Assembly: GCF_047301505.1 (NCBI RefSeq)
Contig: NZ_CP154840.1
Location: 1,674,001-1,738,000, forward strand
Source of the DNA: Lysinibacillus_B sp031181585
Lineage (GTDB): Bacteria > Bacillota > Bacilli > Bacillales_A > Planococcaceae
DNA length: 64,000 bases
Direction of reading: 5' to 3'
A model generated the notes under the pieces. That model did no database searches, had not been told where the DNA came from, and saw nothing but the letters and a program-made list of their open reading frames with translations. Made by a program: the position numbers and the translations under genes. Positions 34,497 to 42,756 of the stretch are shown one piece after another (position 1 is the stretch's first letter; each line of letters opens with the position of its first letter).

Positions 34497-35384
34497 ATGT
34501 CAATATTAACAGGGTCAGATGTAGTGAAGAGAGGAATGGCATTAATGCAAAAAGGCGGCGTCATCATGGATGTGGTGAATGCTGAGCAGGCAAAAATTGC
34601 AGAAGCTGCAGGAGCAGTGGCAGTTATGGCACTAGAACGCGTACCTTCTGATATTCGAGCTGCCGGCGGGGTAGCTCGTATGGCAGATCCGCGTATTGTA
34701 GAGGAAGTAATGAATGCAGTCTCGATACCGGTAATGGCGAAAGCACGAATCGGCCATATCGTTGAGGCACGCGTATTAGAGGCAATGGGCGTTGACTACA
34801 TAGATGAAAGTGAGGTCCTGACACCAGCGGACGAAGAATTCCATTTGCTGAAAAGCCAGTATACGGTGCCGTTTGTCTGCGGCTGCCGAGACCTCGGTGA
34901 AGCGGCCCGCCGCATTGGAGAAGGTGCTGCGATGCTGCGTACAAAAGGAGAACCTGGTACAGGAAATATTGTGGAAGCTGTCCGGCATTTACGTAAAGTA
35001 AATGCGCAAGTAAGGGCGGTTGTGGCAATGAATGAAGATGAACTGATGACCGAGGCAAAGAATTTAGGAGCCCCTTATGAAGTACTACTAGCAATTAAGC
35101 GGGAAGGACGTCTCCCTGTTGTTAATTTTGCGGCAGGCGGTGTGGCAACTCCGGCAGATGCAGCGCTTATGATGGAACTTGGAGCAGATGGTGTGTTTGT
35201 AGGATCCGGGATCTTCAAGGCAGAAAACCCTGAAAAATTTGCACGTTCTATTGTGCAGGCGACAACGCACTATCAGGACTATACATTAATAGCTGAAGTG
35301 TCAAAGGAAATCGGAACGCCAATGAAGGGAATTGAAATCCGTCAGCTTGCGCAGGAAGAGCGCATGCAGGAGCGTGGCTGGTAA
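34497..35384 (+). CDS. pdxS: Pyridoxal 5'-phosphate synthase subunit PdxS
   Basis: 295 residues, full length. With PdxT it builds pyridoxal phosphate from ribose 5-phosphate, glyceraldehyde 3-phosphate and glutamine-derived ammonia. MAKARIGH carries one catalytic Lys, VVNFAAGGVATPADAALMMELGADGVFVGSGIF holds the phosphate-binding glycines, and GGVIMDVVNAEQAKIAEAAGA is the N-terminal signature. The frame runs 44 codons further upstream without family similarity. The ATG at 34497 follows AAGGAGTGA and matches the usual N-terminus. One-base stop/start overlap with pdxT. Confidence 0.98.
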   Translation: MSILTGSDVVKRGMALMQKGGVIMDVVNAEQAKIAEAAGAVAVMALERVPSDIRAAGGVARMADPRIVEEVMNAVSIPVMAKARIGHIVEARVLEAMGVDYIDESEVLTPADEEFHLLKSQYTVPFVCGCRDLGEAARRIGEGAAMLRTKGEPGTGNIVEAVRHLRKVNAQVRAVVAMNEDELMTEAKNLGAPYEVLLAIKREGRLPVVNFAAGGVATPADAALMMELGADGVFVGSGIFKAENPEKFARSIVQATTHYQDYTLIAEVSKEIGTPMKGIEIRQLAQEERMQERGW

Positions 35385-35959
35385 TGAAAATTGGCGTATT
35401 GGCACTTCAGGGAGCCGTGACGGAACACATTAAAGCAATTGAAGCATGCGGGGCAGATGGGGTGGCAGTCAAGCAAGCAGTACAGCTCGATGAGATTGAC
35501 GGCTTACTGCTGCCTGGTGGAGAAAGTACGGCAATGCGGCGCTTAATTGACTATGCGCACATGCTGCCTGCGCTTCAAAGCTTTGCGAAAGATAAGCCGG
35601 TGTTTGGGACGTGTGCAGGGTTGATTTTGCTTGCTGAAACAGTGGAGGGGGAAGAGGCGCATATCGGGCAGATGCGTATTGCAGCCCGCCGCAACGCATT
35701 TGGCCGTCAGGTGGACAGCTTTGAGACAAAGCTTGCCATTCAAGGAGTGAGTGATTCCTTTCCAGCCGTTTTTATCCGTGCACCGAAAATCGCTGCTGTG
35801 GAAAATGAAGTAGAAGTATTAGCAACGCATGAAGGCGATATTGTCTGTGCACGGGACCGTCATCTACTAGCATGCTCCTTCCATCCGGAGCTGACAGGTG
35901 ACCTGTCCTTGATGAAGTTTTTCATCAAAGAGATGTGCAGTAATCAACTCATCCATTAA
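35384..35959 (+). CDS. pdxT: Pyridoxal 5'-phosphate synthase glutaminase subunit PdxT
   Basis: 191-residue class I glutaminase. Catalytic Cys77 lies in VFGTCAGLIL, His/Glu in CSFHPELTGD, and the GGESTAM loop helps form the oxyanion hole. It releases ammonia from glutamine into the PdxS channel. The TAATG overlap with pdxS couples translation of the two subunits. A terminator follows directly. No MocR-type pdxR regulator lies beside the operon. Confidence 0.98.
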   Translation: MKIGVLALQGAVTEHIKAIEACGADGVAVKQAVQLDEIDGLLLPGGESTAMRRLIDYAHMLPALQSFAKDKPVFGTCAGLILLAETVEGEEAHIGQMRIAARRNAFGRQVDSFETKLAIQGVSDSFPAVFIRAPKIAAVENEVEVLATHEGDIVCARDRHLLACSFHPELTGDLSLMKFFIKEMCSNQLIH

Positions 35960-35965
35960 AAATGG

Positions 35966-35999
35966 CGTCTAGACAACTAAATTGTCTAGACGTATTTTT
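35966..35999 (+). terminator. Terminator of the pdxST operon
   Basis: CGTCTAGACAA / TTGTCTAGACG, a perfect 11-bp stem with a 5-base loop, then TATTTTT. Confidence 0.92.
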
Positions 36000-36041
36000 A
36001 TTTACATTTTCAATTTTTCCTCTGAATACCGCAGAACGGAT

Positions 36042-36509
36042 TTAAGAAGGAACAAATTCCAAAGGATCTTGGCATTGTGTGTAGCCATGCCGCTTATAAA
36101 ATTCCGTTCCTTCATCGCTTGGCCAAACGATGACAAATTCATAGTGATTGTCCTTTACCCACGTATTGATCTGTGACAACAGCTTACCGCCAACGCCCTT
36201 TCCCCGCCATTCTGGAATCGTGTAGACATTTGTCATATAAGCAAACGGGCAGGTGATTCGGCCGGGTCTTGGCACCTTTTCGATCAGCTCGATATACATA
36301 TGTGAAACGACCTGACCGTCCTTTTCGGCAATCCATATATGCCAGCGTTCACCAGCAATCGCCTGTACTAGAAACTCCCGGCATTCCTTTTCAAATGACG
36401 TGTACCCATTGGCGTTCTGTACCATTTCAGGATAGTCTTCTAGTGTAAAATCCCAACGCATGCGAATGAGCTGGTCTATATCTTCTGCTGTTGCTAAGCG
36501 AATATTCAT
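36042..36509 (-). CDS. GNAT-family N-acetyltransferase
   Basis: 155 residues: MNIRLATAEDIDQLIRMRWDF, the acetyl-CoA loop TIPEWRGKGVGGKLLSQI and the C-terminal WPSDEGTEFYKRHGYTQ. The acceptor is unknown. It starts at ATG with AAAGAGGGATTG upstream on the minus strand. Single gene, convergent with pdxT. Confidence 0.88.
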   Translation of the reverse strand: MNIRLATAEDIDQLIRMRWDFTLEDYPEMVQNANGYTSFEKECREFLVQAIAGERWHIWIAEKDGQVVSHMYIELIEKVPRPGRITCPFAYMTNVYTIPEWRGKGVGGKLLSQINTWVKDNHYEFVIVWPSDEGTEFYKRHGYTQCQDPLEFVPS

Positions 36510-36687
36510 TCAATCCCTCTTTTCGTTTTCTATTTAAATAACTCTTGTATTTGTATCTATTATAAAGATTAGGAATAAAATGGACAATTTGAAAGAGTAG
36601 GAGAAATGAATAAATAAAAAAGTAAAGGAAAATTTTAAAAATGCCTTTACATTTATTACTTAATTGCATATGATTTGATCAACGGTA

Positions 36688-36707
36688 AATAGTCAACGTT
36701 GACTATT
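36688..36707. promoter_or_regulatory. Palindromic operator before the ABC exporter
   Basis: A perfect 20-base palindrome centred on CAACGTTG (arms AATAGTCAAC / GTTGACTATT), 26 bases before the ABC ATPase start. It shares the core ATAnTCAAnnTTGAnTA with the palindrome in front of the padR gene. Confidence 0.7.
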
Positions 36708-36732
36708 GATTTTGATAAAGGGGGAAAAGGAA

Positions 36733-37452
36733 TTGTTTATTCAAGCAAGGGACATCCAGAAGGCTTACAAAAAGAAAAAGGTCGTCAAATCGATTGATTT
36801 AGATATACGAGCGAAAGAAATTCTGGCGGTTATCGGTCCAAATGGTGCGGGAAAGTCTACTACACTTGAAATGCTGGTTGGACTCCGACAGGCAGACGCA
36901 GGAGAGATTAGCTACTGGCATCACAGATATAAGGAAAGAATGGGCGTGCAGCTCCAGGCAACTGCTTTTTTTTCTGGACTGACAGCTTCTGAAAATGTAA
37001 AGCTATTCGGTGCTTTTTATAAAAAGGTTCTGACGAATAAACAGGTAGAAAACATCCTTGCGATGTGCGGGTTATTTGATGCTAAAAATGTGGAAGCTGT
37101 AAACCTATCGGGTGGTCAGCAAAAAAAGTTAGCTATTGCCATTGCTGTCATTCATAATCCGGAACTGCTATTTTTAGATGAACCAACAGCCGCCCTTGAT
37201 CCTCACTCACGCCAGGAGATTCATGAACTGATAAGACAATTATACTTAAATGGGACGACAATTGTTTTCACCTCGCATGATATGGATGAAGTGGATAAGC
37301 TGGCAACGCGTGTTGTTATGATTGATGATGGGCGTATCATAGCAGAAGGTAAGCCTGAAGACCTCTGCAAGATGCATCAGGTCTCAAGGCTGGAAGAACT
37401 ATATCTGAAGCTGACAACGGGAGGGGAAAAGCATGTTTTCAATCATCTTTAA
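36733..37452 (+). CDS. ABC-2 type exporter, ATP-binding protein
   Basis: 239 residues. Walker A GPNGAGKSTTLEML, signature NLSGGQQKKLAIAIA, Walker B LLFLDEPTAALDP, switch His in FTSHDMDE. TTG start at 36733, eight bases after AAGGGGG. The frame also contains an upstream TTG inside the palindrome, which is less likely. It overlaps the permease gene by 20 bases. With the PadR regulator downstream it resembles drug- or peptide-export modules whose PadR repressor responds to the exported compound. Confidence 0.92.
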   Translation: MFIQARDIQKAYKKKKVVKSIDLDIRAKEILAVIGPNGAGKSTTLEMLVGLRQADAGEISYWHHRYKERMGVQLQATAFFSGLTASENVKLFGAFYKKVLTNKQVENILAMCGLFDAKNVEAVNLSGGQQKKLAIAIAVIHNPELLFLDEPTAALDPHSRQEIHELIRQLYLNGTTIVFTSHDMDEVDKLATRVVMIDDGRIIAEGKPEDLCKMHQVSRLEELYLKLTTGGEKHVFNHL

Positions 37453-38188
37453 ATCTATGCTTATTACATCTTTACGTGACAGGATAACATTATTTTATTC
37501 TTTAGCGTTTCCAATTGGTTTAATGATTGGATTAGGGTTTTACTTTAACCATGAAGATCAGCAGGTACAGATTGTAGCAGGAGTAACCGCTATTAGTACA
37601 ATATTTTGGGGGATGCAAGGCATTGCCTTTCAAGTGCATGGACAGCGAAATAGCGGAGTTTATAAGCAATTGAAGCTGACACCGGTGCCGCTCTTTACAT
37701 TTATTTCTATTATGGTGCTGGCACGGACATTTGTTGGTGTACTGATAAATATAGCCGTATGGGCTACAGGCATCATAGTATTTAGTATTGATGTAACAAT
37801 TCTTGTTGCTTTCATAACGTTTGTACTTCTTGTCATCGGTTCCCTTTGCTTTACAAGTATTGGTTTCGTCATCAGCAACTTTGCACGTAACGAGGCACAG
37901 ATTAGTATGTTTTCTAATTTACTTCAAATTCCAATGATATTTATGAGTGAGGCATTCTACAGACTGGACAGTGCACCGAATTGGGTGGCAGTAATCGGGA
38001 AGCTGTTACCGTTTGAGCATTATGTTAAGGCACTGAGCGGGTTAATGCTTGGTGAGAGCAACATGCTATTGTTCGGTTTTGGTGTACCGTTTGTCTATTT
38101 AGTACTTACATTATTTCTCTCACTTTTAACCTTTAAATGGGAAAGCAGTCCAGAAGAGGGTAGCAGAAAAGAGAAGCTTGCTTCCTAA
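37433..38188 (+). CDS. ABC-2 type exporter, permease
   Basis: 251 residues with six hydrophobic helices and the ABC-2 pattern, including the region NFARNEAQISMFSNLLQIPMIFMSEAFY, where the family's PMxFLSG-like segment lies. It forms the membrane channel for the ATPase encoded just upstream and overlapping by 20 bases. Substrate unknown. The next gene is the PadR regulator 72 bases downstream. Confidence 0.92.
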   Translation: MFSIIFKSMLITSLRDRITLFYSLAFPIGLMIGLGFYFNHEDQQVQIVAGVTAISTIFWGMQGIAFQVHGQRNSGVYKQLKLTPVPLFTFISIMVLARTFVGVLINIAVWATGIIVFSIDVTILVAFITFVLLVIGSLCFTSIGFVISNFARNEAQISMFSNLLQIPMIFMSEAFYRLDSAPNWVAVIGKLLPFEHYVKALSGLMLGESNMLLFGFGVPFVYLVLTLFLSLLTFKWESSPEEGSRKEKLAS

Positions 38189-38222
38189 TCTGTACGGTTA
38201 ACCACCTTTCATGCTACAATCA

Positions 38223-38238
38223 TATTCAATATTGAATA
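38223..38238. promoter_or_regulatory. Palindromic operator before padR
   Basis: TATTCAAT / ATTGAATA, a perfect 16-base palindrome lying directly after an extended -10 (TGCTACAAT, 38212-38220). Binding here would block transcription start, implying autorepression. Same core as the palindrome at 36688. Confidence 0.65.
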
Positions 38239-38260
38239 GTAAATGTTGGAGTGGTGGATA

Positions 38261-38794
38261 ATGACAAGGTTAATGGTGCTTGGCTTACTGAAAACAGAAG
38301 CAATGTCAGGGTATGAAATTCATCAGTTATTAGTGAAAAGCGAGGCGGATGCGTGGGCAGGAATACTACCGGGCTCTGTATACCATGCATTGAAAAAGAT
38401 GGAGAAGGAAGGGCTTGTCGAGATTGATTCTATTGAACAGACCGGCAATCGCTCAAAGGCCATTTATAAAATTACACAGGCGGGAGAACAAGAATTTGAT
38501 AAATTGCTCCCAGCATCGTTACAGGAACCCTCTGTCCACTTACCCAGCGGTCTTTATACCGGACTGAGCTTTGTACAATATGCTAAAACGGATGATATTA
38601 TCAATTCCCTGAAACAACAGCAGGTTCTATTAGAAGAACAGCTCAATAAACAGCAGGCGGGTATGGAAGAAAAACGGAAGCATATCGAGGTAGACACCGT
38701 GACGGAAATGGTGCTGCAAAATGTTGTGCATCAATATGAACTGCAATTGAATCTGATCAACAAACTGCTGAATCATTATGAACAGGTAGAATGA
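38261..38794 (+). CDS. PadR-family transcriptional regulator
   Basis: 177 residues. The winged helix-turn-helix MVLGLLKTEAMSGYEIHQLL ... GSVYHALKKMEKEGLVEI is the PadR domain. The C-terminal part (Vir_act_alpha_C-like) is a long helical dimerisation arm rich in Gln/Glu. ATG at 38261 was preferred over 38243 because GGAGTGG lies between them. It has its own promoter and probably represses itself and the ABC genes through the shared palindromes. Confidence 0.9.
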   Translation: MTRLMVLGLLKTEAMSGYEIHQLLVKSEADAWAGILPGSVYHALKKMEKEGLVEIDSIEQTGNRSKAIYKITQAGEQEFDKLLPASLQEPSVHLPSGLYTGLSFVQYAKTDDIINSLKQQQVLLEEQLNKQQAGMEEKRKHIEVDTVTEMVLQNVVHQYELQLNLINKLLNHYEQVE

Positions 38795-38810
38795 AATGAG
38801 TGAGTAGAAA

Positions 38811-38837
38811 AAGGCGGGTACTGTACCTGCCTTTTTT
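38811..38837 (+). terminator. Terminator after padR
   Basis: GGCGGGTAC / GTACCTGCC stem (one wobble) with a very short loop, flanked by AAAAA and TTTTTT. Confidence 0.85.
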
Positions 38838-39011
38838 CTATGGGATATAATTGCAAAGTTGTCCACAGCCTAGTGAAAGCAGTGGGATAGAAGCAAATGG
38901 TCTGTTACGAGAAAATTTGACCTTTCATTATAAAAAAAGTATTGGAAAATCATTTTATAATCAACTAGCATGAAAAGTGTAGACATCATAAAGGGAAAAG
39001 GAGCAGGTAAA

Positions 39012-39473
39012 TTGAAGATCGAAAAAATTCCTGATTATCGGATTGCCTATGTGCGGCAAGTAGGTCCTTATGGTCCTGAAAACAAAGAGGCGATGGAGCA
39101 GATAAAGAAGTGGGCAGTGGAAAATGACCTGATGAACGACACTGTCATATTTGGAATTCCACAGGATCACCCGGCTGTAACTCGGCCTGAACATTGCAGA
39201 TATGATGCTTGTATTGTCATTCCACACGATATTCGGCTTGAAGAAGGAGTTAGTGAAGGAGAGTTGATAGGAGGGGAGTACCTCATCTATAAAGTAAAAC
39301 ATACAGCGGAGGATATTCAAGAAGCATGGGCAAAGGTGTTTGAGGGCTTACAAGATAGCGGTTATGAGTTAGATCATAAACCAATCATGGAAAGGTATAG
39401 CAATGAGATGATCAGCAATCACTTTTGCGAACTATGTGTACCTGTTAAAAGAAAAGAAGGTTCACTGATTTAG
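39012..39473 (+). CDS. GyrI-like small-molecule-binding protein
   Basis: 153 residues from TTG 39012 (AAAAGGAG eight bases before). The ATG at 38970 lacks a ribosome site. The fold is the GyrI/AraC effector-binding (SHS2) domain: IEKIPDYRIAYVRQVGPYG, DACIVIP near the middle, GGEYLIYKVKHTAEDIQEAW and a C-terminal ELCVPVK. Free-standing members bind or hydrolyse hydrophobic or cationic compounds. There is no DNA-binding domain. Single gene. Confidence 0.85.
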   Translation: MKIEKIPDYRIAYVRQVGPYGPENKEAMEQIKKWAVENDLMNDTVIFGIPQDHPAVTRPEHCRYDACIVIPHDIRLEEGVSEGELIGGEYLIYKVKHTAEDIQEAWAKVFEGLQDSGYELDHKPIMERYSNEMISNHFCELCVPVKRKEGSLI

Positions 39474-39478
39474 TAAAA

Positions 39479-39515
39479 ATAAAAAAAGAGAACCACCTCT
39501 CTAGAGCGGCGGTTC
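39479..39515 (-). terminator. Hairpin with T run on the minus strand
   Basis: On the minus strand GAACCGCC ... GGTGGTTC with an inner CTCTAGAG, followed by CTCTTTTTTT. It would stop transcripts coming from the SMR operon, whose last gene ends 320 bases earlier. Confidence 0.6.
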
Positions 39516-39838
39516 AGAGTATTGCATCGGTGAGGATGCAATCATAGGTATGTACATGAATTTGGAATACAACGACAACCTTTTATCTATCTTACTACTA
39601 TTTTGTATTATAATGAATAGTTTGTAAATATTAAAATTAAATTAATTTTAATAAAAATATTACGAATATTTAGAATCTGATAAAAACAAGTCCACCAAAA
39701 GATACAAAAGGGAACAAAATCGGTAAAAGTTCTACAAAAATTTCCTTATAAAAGCAGTAAATAGCAAATTAAAATGTCAATCAGAGAGTATCAAACATGC
39801 TTGATACTCCCTGGCTGATAATTTTCATAAAGAGTCTT
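39516..39838. other. Gene-free region after the SMR operon
   Basis: AT-rich stretch of 323 bases. A small hairpin TTGCATC / GATGCAA lies at 39522-39541, and a second, GAGTATCAA / TTGATACTC at about 39785-39808, is close to the SMR gene end and may be its first terminator. No coding frame supported. Confidence 0.45.
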
Positions 39839-40153
39839 TTAAGAGATAAGTTTTAACCCAATTGTTGCACTTAAAATCATGGCAATAAAGACAATCCGCT
39901 TCCAATCTCGCCCTTCTTCATAAACAATCATGCCAATAATCGCTCCGCCTACAACACCAATACCCGTCCAAATGGCATAGGCTGTTCCCATAGGCAGCGT
40001 TCGCAGTGAATAGCCCAGCAGAAAAAGGCTTGAACCAAACCCTAAGACCAGCAGAAGGAGGGTTTGCCAGTTACGTGTTCTGCTTAACTGGTTAATCATT
40101 GCAACACCGAATGCTTCTAATAATCCTGCGATAATTAATGAAATCCAAGCCAT
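39839..40153 (-). CDS. SMR-family exporter, guanidinium type (YkkD-like)
   Basis: 104 residues and four helices. The membrane-embedded Glu lies in IAGLLEAFGVA, and the GTAYAIWTGIGVVGG motif in helix 3 is typical of the Gdx (guanidinium exporter) branch rather than EmrE. It follows a second SMR gene with a one-base overlap, as in the paired YkkC/YkkD system where both are needed. A guanidine-I riboswitch precedes the pair. Confidence 0.9.
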   Translation of the reverse strand: MAWISLIIAGLLEAFGVAMINQLSRTRNWQTLLLLVLGFGSSLFLLGYSLRTLPMGTAYAIWTGIGVVGGAIIGMIVYEEGRDWKRIVFIAMILSATIGLKLIS

Positions 40154-40494
40154 TACTGTTCAGCTCCTTGTTCTGTTTTGTTTTCTGTAATCATCTTCAA
40201 ACCAATGACCCCAACTAATAAAAGGCCAATGAGCAGGATTTTCCGCCAGTCAAAGGGCTCTTCAAAGAAGAGGATTTCGGCAAAGACTGTTCCTGCTGTA
40301 CCAAGTCCGACGAACACTGCATAAACGGTACCAGCCGGTAGAACCTGTGCGGCAGTAATCATTAAATAATTGCTGATGATGAGTGTAATAATCGTTCCAG
40401 TCCATGTCCAAAAATCATATGCATGTGCCAATCCGATTACCCAAAAGATTTCTAAAAATGCAGCGATAAAAACCTTTAGCCAGTTTGTATTCAT
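40153..40494 (-). CDS. SMR-family exporter, guanidinium type (YkkC-like)
   Basis: 113 residues. Four helices with FIAAFLEIFWVIGLAHA (essential Glu) and GTVYAVFVGLGTAGTV. The chosen ATG at 40494 follows AAGGGGTG. The longer frame reads back into the riboswitch terminator and is not a real start. Slightly longer C-terminal tail (TENKTEQGAEQ) than its partner. Guanidinium export is inferred from the riboswitch plus the paired small subunits. Confidence 0.92.
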   Translation of the reverse strand: MNTNWLKVFIAAFLEIFWVIGLAHAYDFWTWTGTIITLIISNYLMITAAQVLPAGTVYAVFVGLGTAGTVFAEILFFEEPFDWRKILLIGLLLVGVIGLKMITENKTEQGAEQ

Positions 40495-40524
40495 ACGAGA
40501 ACACCCCTTATATGTTTTTGGCAA

Positions 40525-40656
40525 AAAGAAAAAGCCTGAGAGAACACTGTTAAAAACAGTATCTCCCAGGCTTTTATCCTTCCGTGCCACAGCGTAAGCC
40601 GTGAGTTTTCTCTCGGACCAGTCCAACTGAATTGTTGCGGAACCCTAGAAAACATT
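40525..40656 (-). promoter_or_regulatory. Guanidine-I (ykkC) riboswitch with terminator
   Basis: On the minus strand the leader holds the conserved CTAGGGTTCCGC, GACTGGTCCGAGAGAAAAC and CACGG ... CACGGAAGGA segments of the ykkC aptamer. It is followed by a long terminator stem AAAAGCCTGGGAGA ... TCTCTCAGGCTTTTTC at about 40527-40575. Guanidine binding should disrupt the terminator and switch on the two SMR exporters. Confidence 0.94.
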
Positions 40657-40763
40657 CAACTTATGCAATTACCCTGTATTATACACAATTTTTATCATTA
40701 GTCAATAGCTGAAGGTTCTTTTGTTATAAAAAAGTGACCGGTATAAAACTTGCCGAAAAAACG

Positions 40764-41798
40764 TTACACCTTCTCCATACCTAACATACCCGCAATAATT
40801 TGTTTATTTTTTTCATCAAAGCGATCATTATGAGACGACACCATTGCATGCTTTTCGCTTTGTGGATCAATCCATTGTTTCGCGCTATTTACGGCATTGA
40901 CAGCATCCTGGAAAGCTCCAAGGATCAGATTGACCTTTCCGTCATAGGAAGCGATATCGCCCGCTGCAAAAATCCCCGGTACTGACGTTTTTCCGGCAGT
41001 ATCAGCCTCGTAGTAATAATTGTGCACAAGTGTTGGTGAACATTGTCCAGCAAAGGATAGGGAAGCATCTTGATTATATCCATGGTGAATTAAAACATGG
41101 TCGACCTCGATAATCTCTTCATTCGACAATCGTACTTTCTCAATCCGGCTGCTGGCAGCGTCTGGATGGAGGGAGCTAATCGTTGTCTCGTAACAGAAAC
41201 GAACGCCGGCTTTTTTTAGTTTTTCTACCTGTGCTTCATGCGCCTTCATTGTGTCACCGCGGTAGATAAGTGTCATTTCCTTTGCAAGCGGAAGTAAATC
41301 AACAGCCCAGTCAATAGCAGAATTACCGCCGCCTGATATTAAGATCCGCTGATCTTTAAAACGGGATAAATTTTTCACTGTATAATGCAGATTCGTTACT
41401 TCGAACTTCTCGGCATCTGCTAACGGAAGCTTTTGCGGTGTTATGATGCCGCCGCCGACTGCCATAATAACAGATTTTGAAAAATGAACTTCTCCGTCGT
41501 TTGTCGTAATGCAAAAAATATCACCGACCTGGTCAATGAAATCCACTTTTGTATTTAACAGGATAGTCGGTTCAAACGTTAGACCCTGCTGGATGATCTG
41601 TTGTTTAAAGTCCTGACATAAAATTGGAGGTTGTCCACCGGCATCCCAGATCATCTTTTCTGGGTAAAGATTCAATTTTCCGCCGAGAAAAGGCTGGGAT
41701 TCAATCAGTTTCGTTTTCATATTCCGCAGACCGCTGTAAAACGCACTATATAGCCCCGCAGGCCCGCCGCCAATAACAATTACATCATAACTATTCAT
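40764..41798 (-). CDS. Ferredoxin/flavodoxin-NADP reductase, thioredoxin-reductase type
   Basis: 344 residues. N-terminal FAD site YDVIVIGGGPAGLYSAFYSG, NADPH site RILISGGGNSAIDWAVDL, and the C-terminal GIFAAGDIASYDGKVNLIL. There is no CxxC pair between them, which marks the YumC/YcgT ferredoxin-NADP reductase class rather than thioredoxin reductase. The ATG at 41798 follows GAGGGAGAAA. It diverges from the siderophore ABC operon across a Fur box, so it probably serves as electron donor for iron release under iron limitation. Confidence 0.93.
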   Translation of the reverse strand: MNSYDVIVIGGGPAGLYSAFYSGLRNMKTKLIESQPFLGGKLNLYPEKMIWDAGGQPPILCQDFKQQIIQQGLTFEPTILLNTKVDFIDQVGDIFCITTNDGEVHFSKSVIMAVGGGIITPQKLPLADAEKFEVTNLHYTVKNLSRFKDQRILISGGGNSAIDWAVDLLPLAKEMTLIYRGDTMKAHEAQVEKLKKAGVRFCYETTISSLHPDAASSRIEKVRLSNEEIIEVDHVLIHHGYNQDASLSFAGQCSPTLVHNYYYEADTAGKTSVPGIFAAGDIASYDGKVNLILGAFQDAVNAVNSAKQWIDPQSEKHAMVSSHNDRFDEKNKQIIAGMLGMEKV

Positions 41799-41828
41799 TT
41801 TCTCCCTCTTATCTGTTTTAAATTTGTG

Positions 41829-41857
41829 TTGACAAAGTTCATGTATATGTTGATTAT
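41829..41857 (+). promoter_or_regulatory. Candidate promoter of the siderophore operon
   Basis: TTGACA (41829-41834), 17 bases, GATTAT (41852-41857). A Fur box follows immediately. Confidence 0.55.
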
Positions 41858-41863
41858 TATAAA

Positions 41864-41878
41864 TGATAAAGATTATCA
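41864..41878. promoter_or_regulatory. Fur box
   Basis: TGATAAAGATTATCA, 14 of 15 matches to the 7-1-7 consensus TGATAATnATTATCA. The palindrome extends into ATTATC on the right, so overlapping Fur dimers are possible. It lies between the divergent reductase gene and siderophore operon and should repress both when iron is plentiful. Confidence 0.9.
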
Positions 41879-41901
41879 TTATCAAGTGAGGTGAGAAAAT
41901 T

Positions 41902-42756
41902 TTGCGTTTGTCAGTACAAGAAATTGAAATTGCCTATGATAAGCGGAAGATTATAGAGCAATTGTCCATCGATATACCAGACGGACAAATAACGACAATC
42001 ATTGGTGCCAATGGATGCGGGAAATCAACACTATTAAAAGCGATGACCCGGATTATTCCTTACCAGAAGGGGGCAGTATTCCTTGATGGGGAACAGATCC
42101 ATACGCTGGACACGAAACAATTGGCGAGACAAATGGCCATTTTGCCGCAAACACAGGATGCGAATAATGGTTTATTAGTAGAGGAACTCGTCTCGTACGG
42201 TCGATTCCCATACCAAAAAGGGTTCGGCTCCTTATCTAAGAAAGACAAGGAGGTAATCGACTGGGCGCTCGATGTAACGAATACGGCAGCTTTCCGTTAT
42301 CAGATAGTAGATGCCTTATCCGGCGGGCAGCGGCAGCGTGTTTGGATTGCGATGGCGCTTGCTCAGGATACAGAAATCATCTTTTTGGATGAACCGACAA
42401 CCTATCTCGATATGGCTCATCAATTGGAAGTGTTGGAACTTCTGCAGACGTTAAACAGGGAGCAAGGGCGGACAATCGTCATGGTACTGCATGATTTAAA
42501 TCACGCTGTTCGTTTTTCGGATCATATGATCGCTTTATCAAAAGGCGAGGTCGTTGCAGCTGGACCGGCTGAATCTGTGATAACGACGGATGTCCTGCGG
42601 CAGGTATTCCAGATTGACGCTATTATCGGCAACGATCCAATAACAGGAAAACCAATTTGCATTACATATCATTTACTAAAAGGAGATCAAAAACATGAAA
42701 AAATGGCTATGGCTATGTGTAGCAGTAATGTTGCTTGCGTTAGCAGCGTGCGGTAA
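41902..42756 (+). CDS. Iron-siderophore ABC importer, ATP-binding protein
   Basis: 284 residues. Walker A GANGCGKSTLLKAM, signature ALSGGQRQRVWIAMALAQ, Walker B IIFLDEPTTYLD, switch His in LHDLNHA, as in FecE/FhuC. TTG start preceded by GAGGTGAG. The last 21 residues are read from DNA that also encodes the start of the next gene, a 62-base overlap. They look unlike the family C-terminus, which suggests loss of an earlier stop. Confidence 0.94.
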   Translation: MRLSVQEIEIAYDKRKIIEQLSIDIPDGQITTIIGANGCGKSTLLKAMTRIIPYQKGAVFLDGEQIHTLDTKQLARQMAILPQTQDANNGLLVEELVSYGRFPYQKGFGSLSKKDKEVIDWALDVTNTAAFRYQIVDALSGGQRQRVWIAMALAQDTEIIFLDEPTTYLDMAHQLEVLELLQTLNREQGRTIVMVLHDLNHAVRFSDHMIALSKGEVVAAGPAESVITTDVLRQVFQIDAIIGNDPITGKPICITYHLLKGDQKHEKMAMAMCSSNVACVSSVR

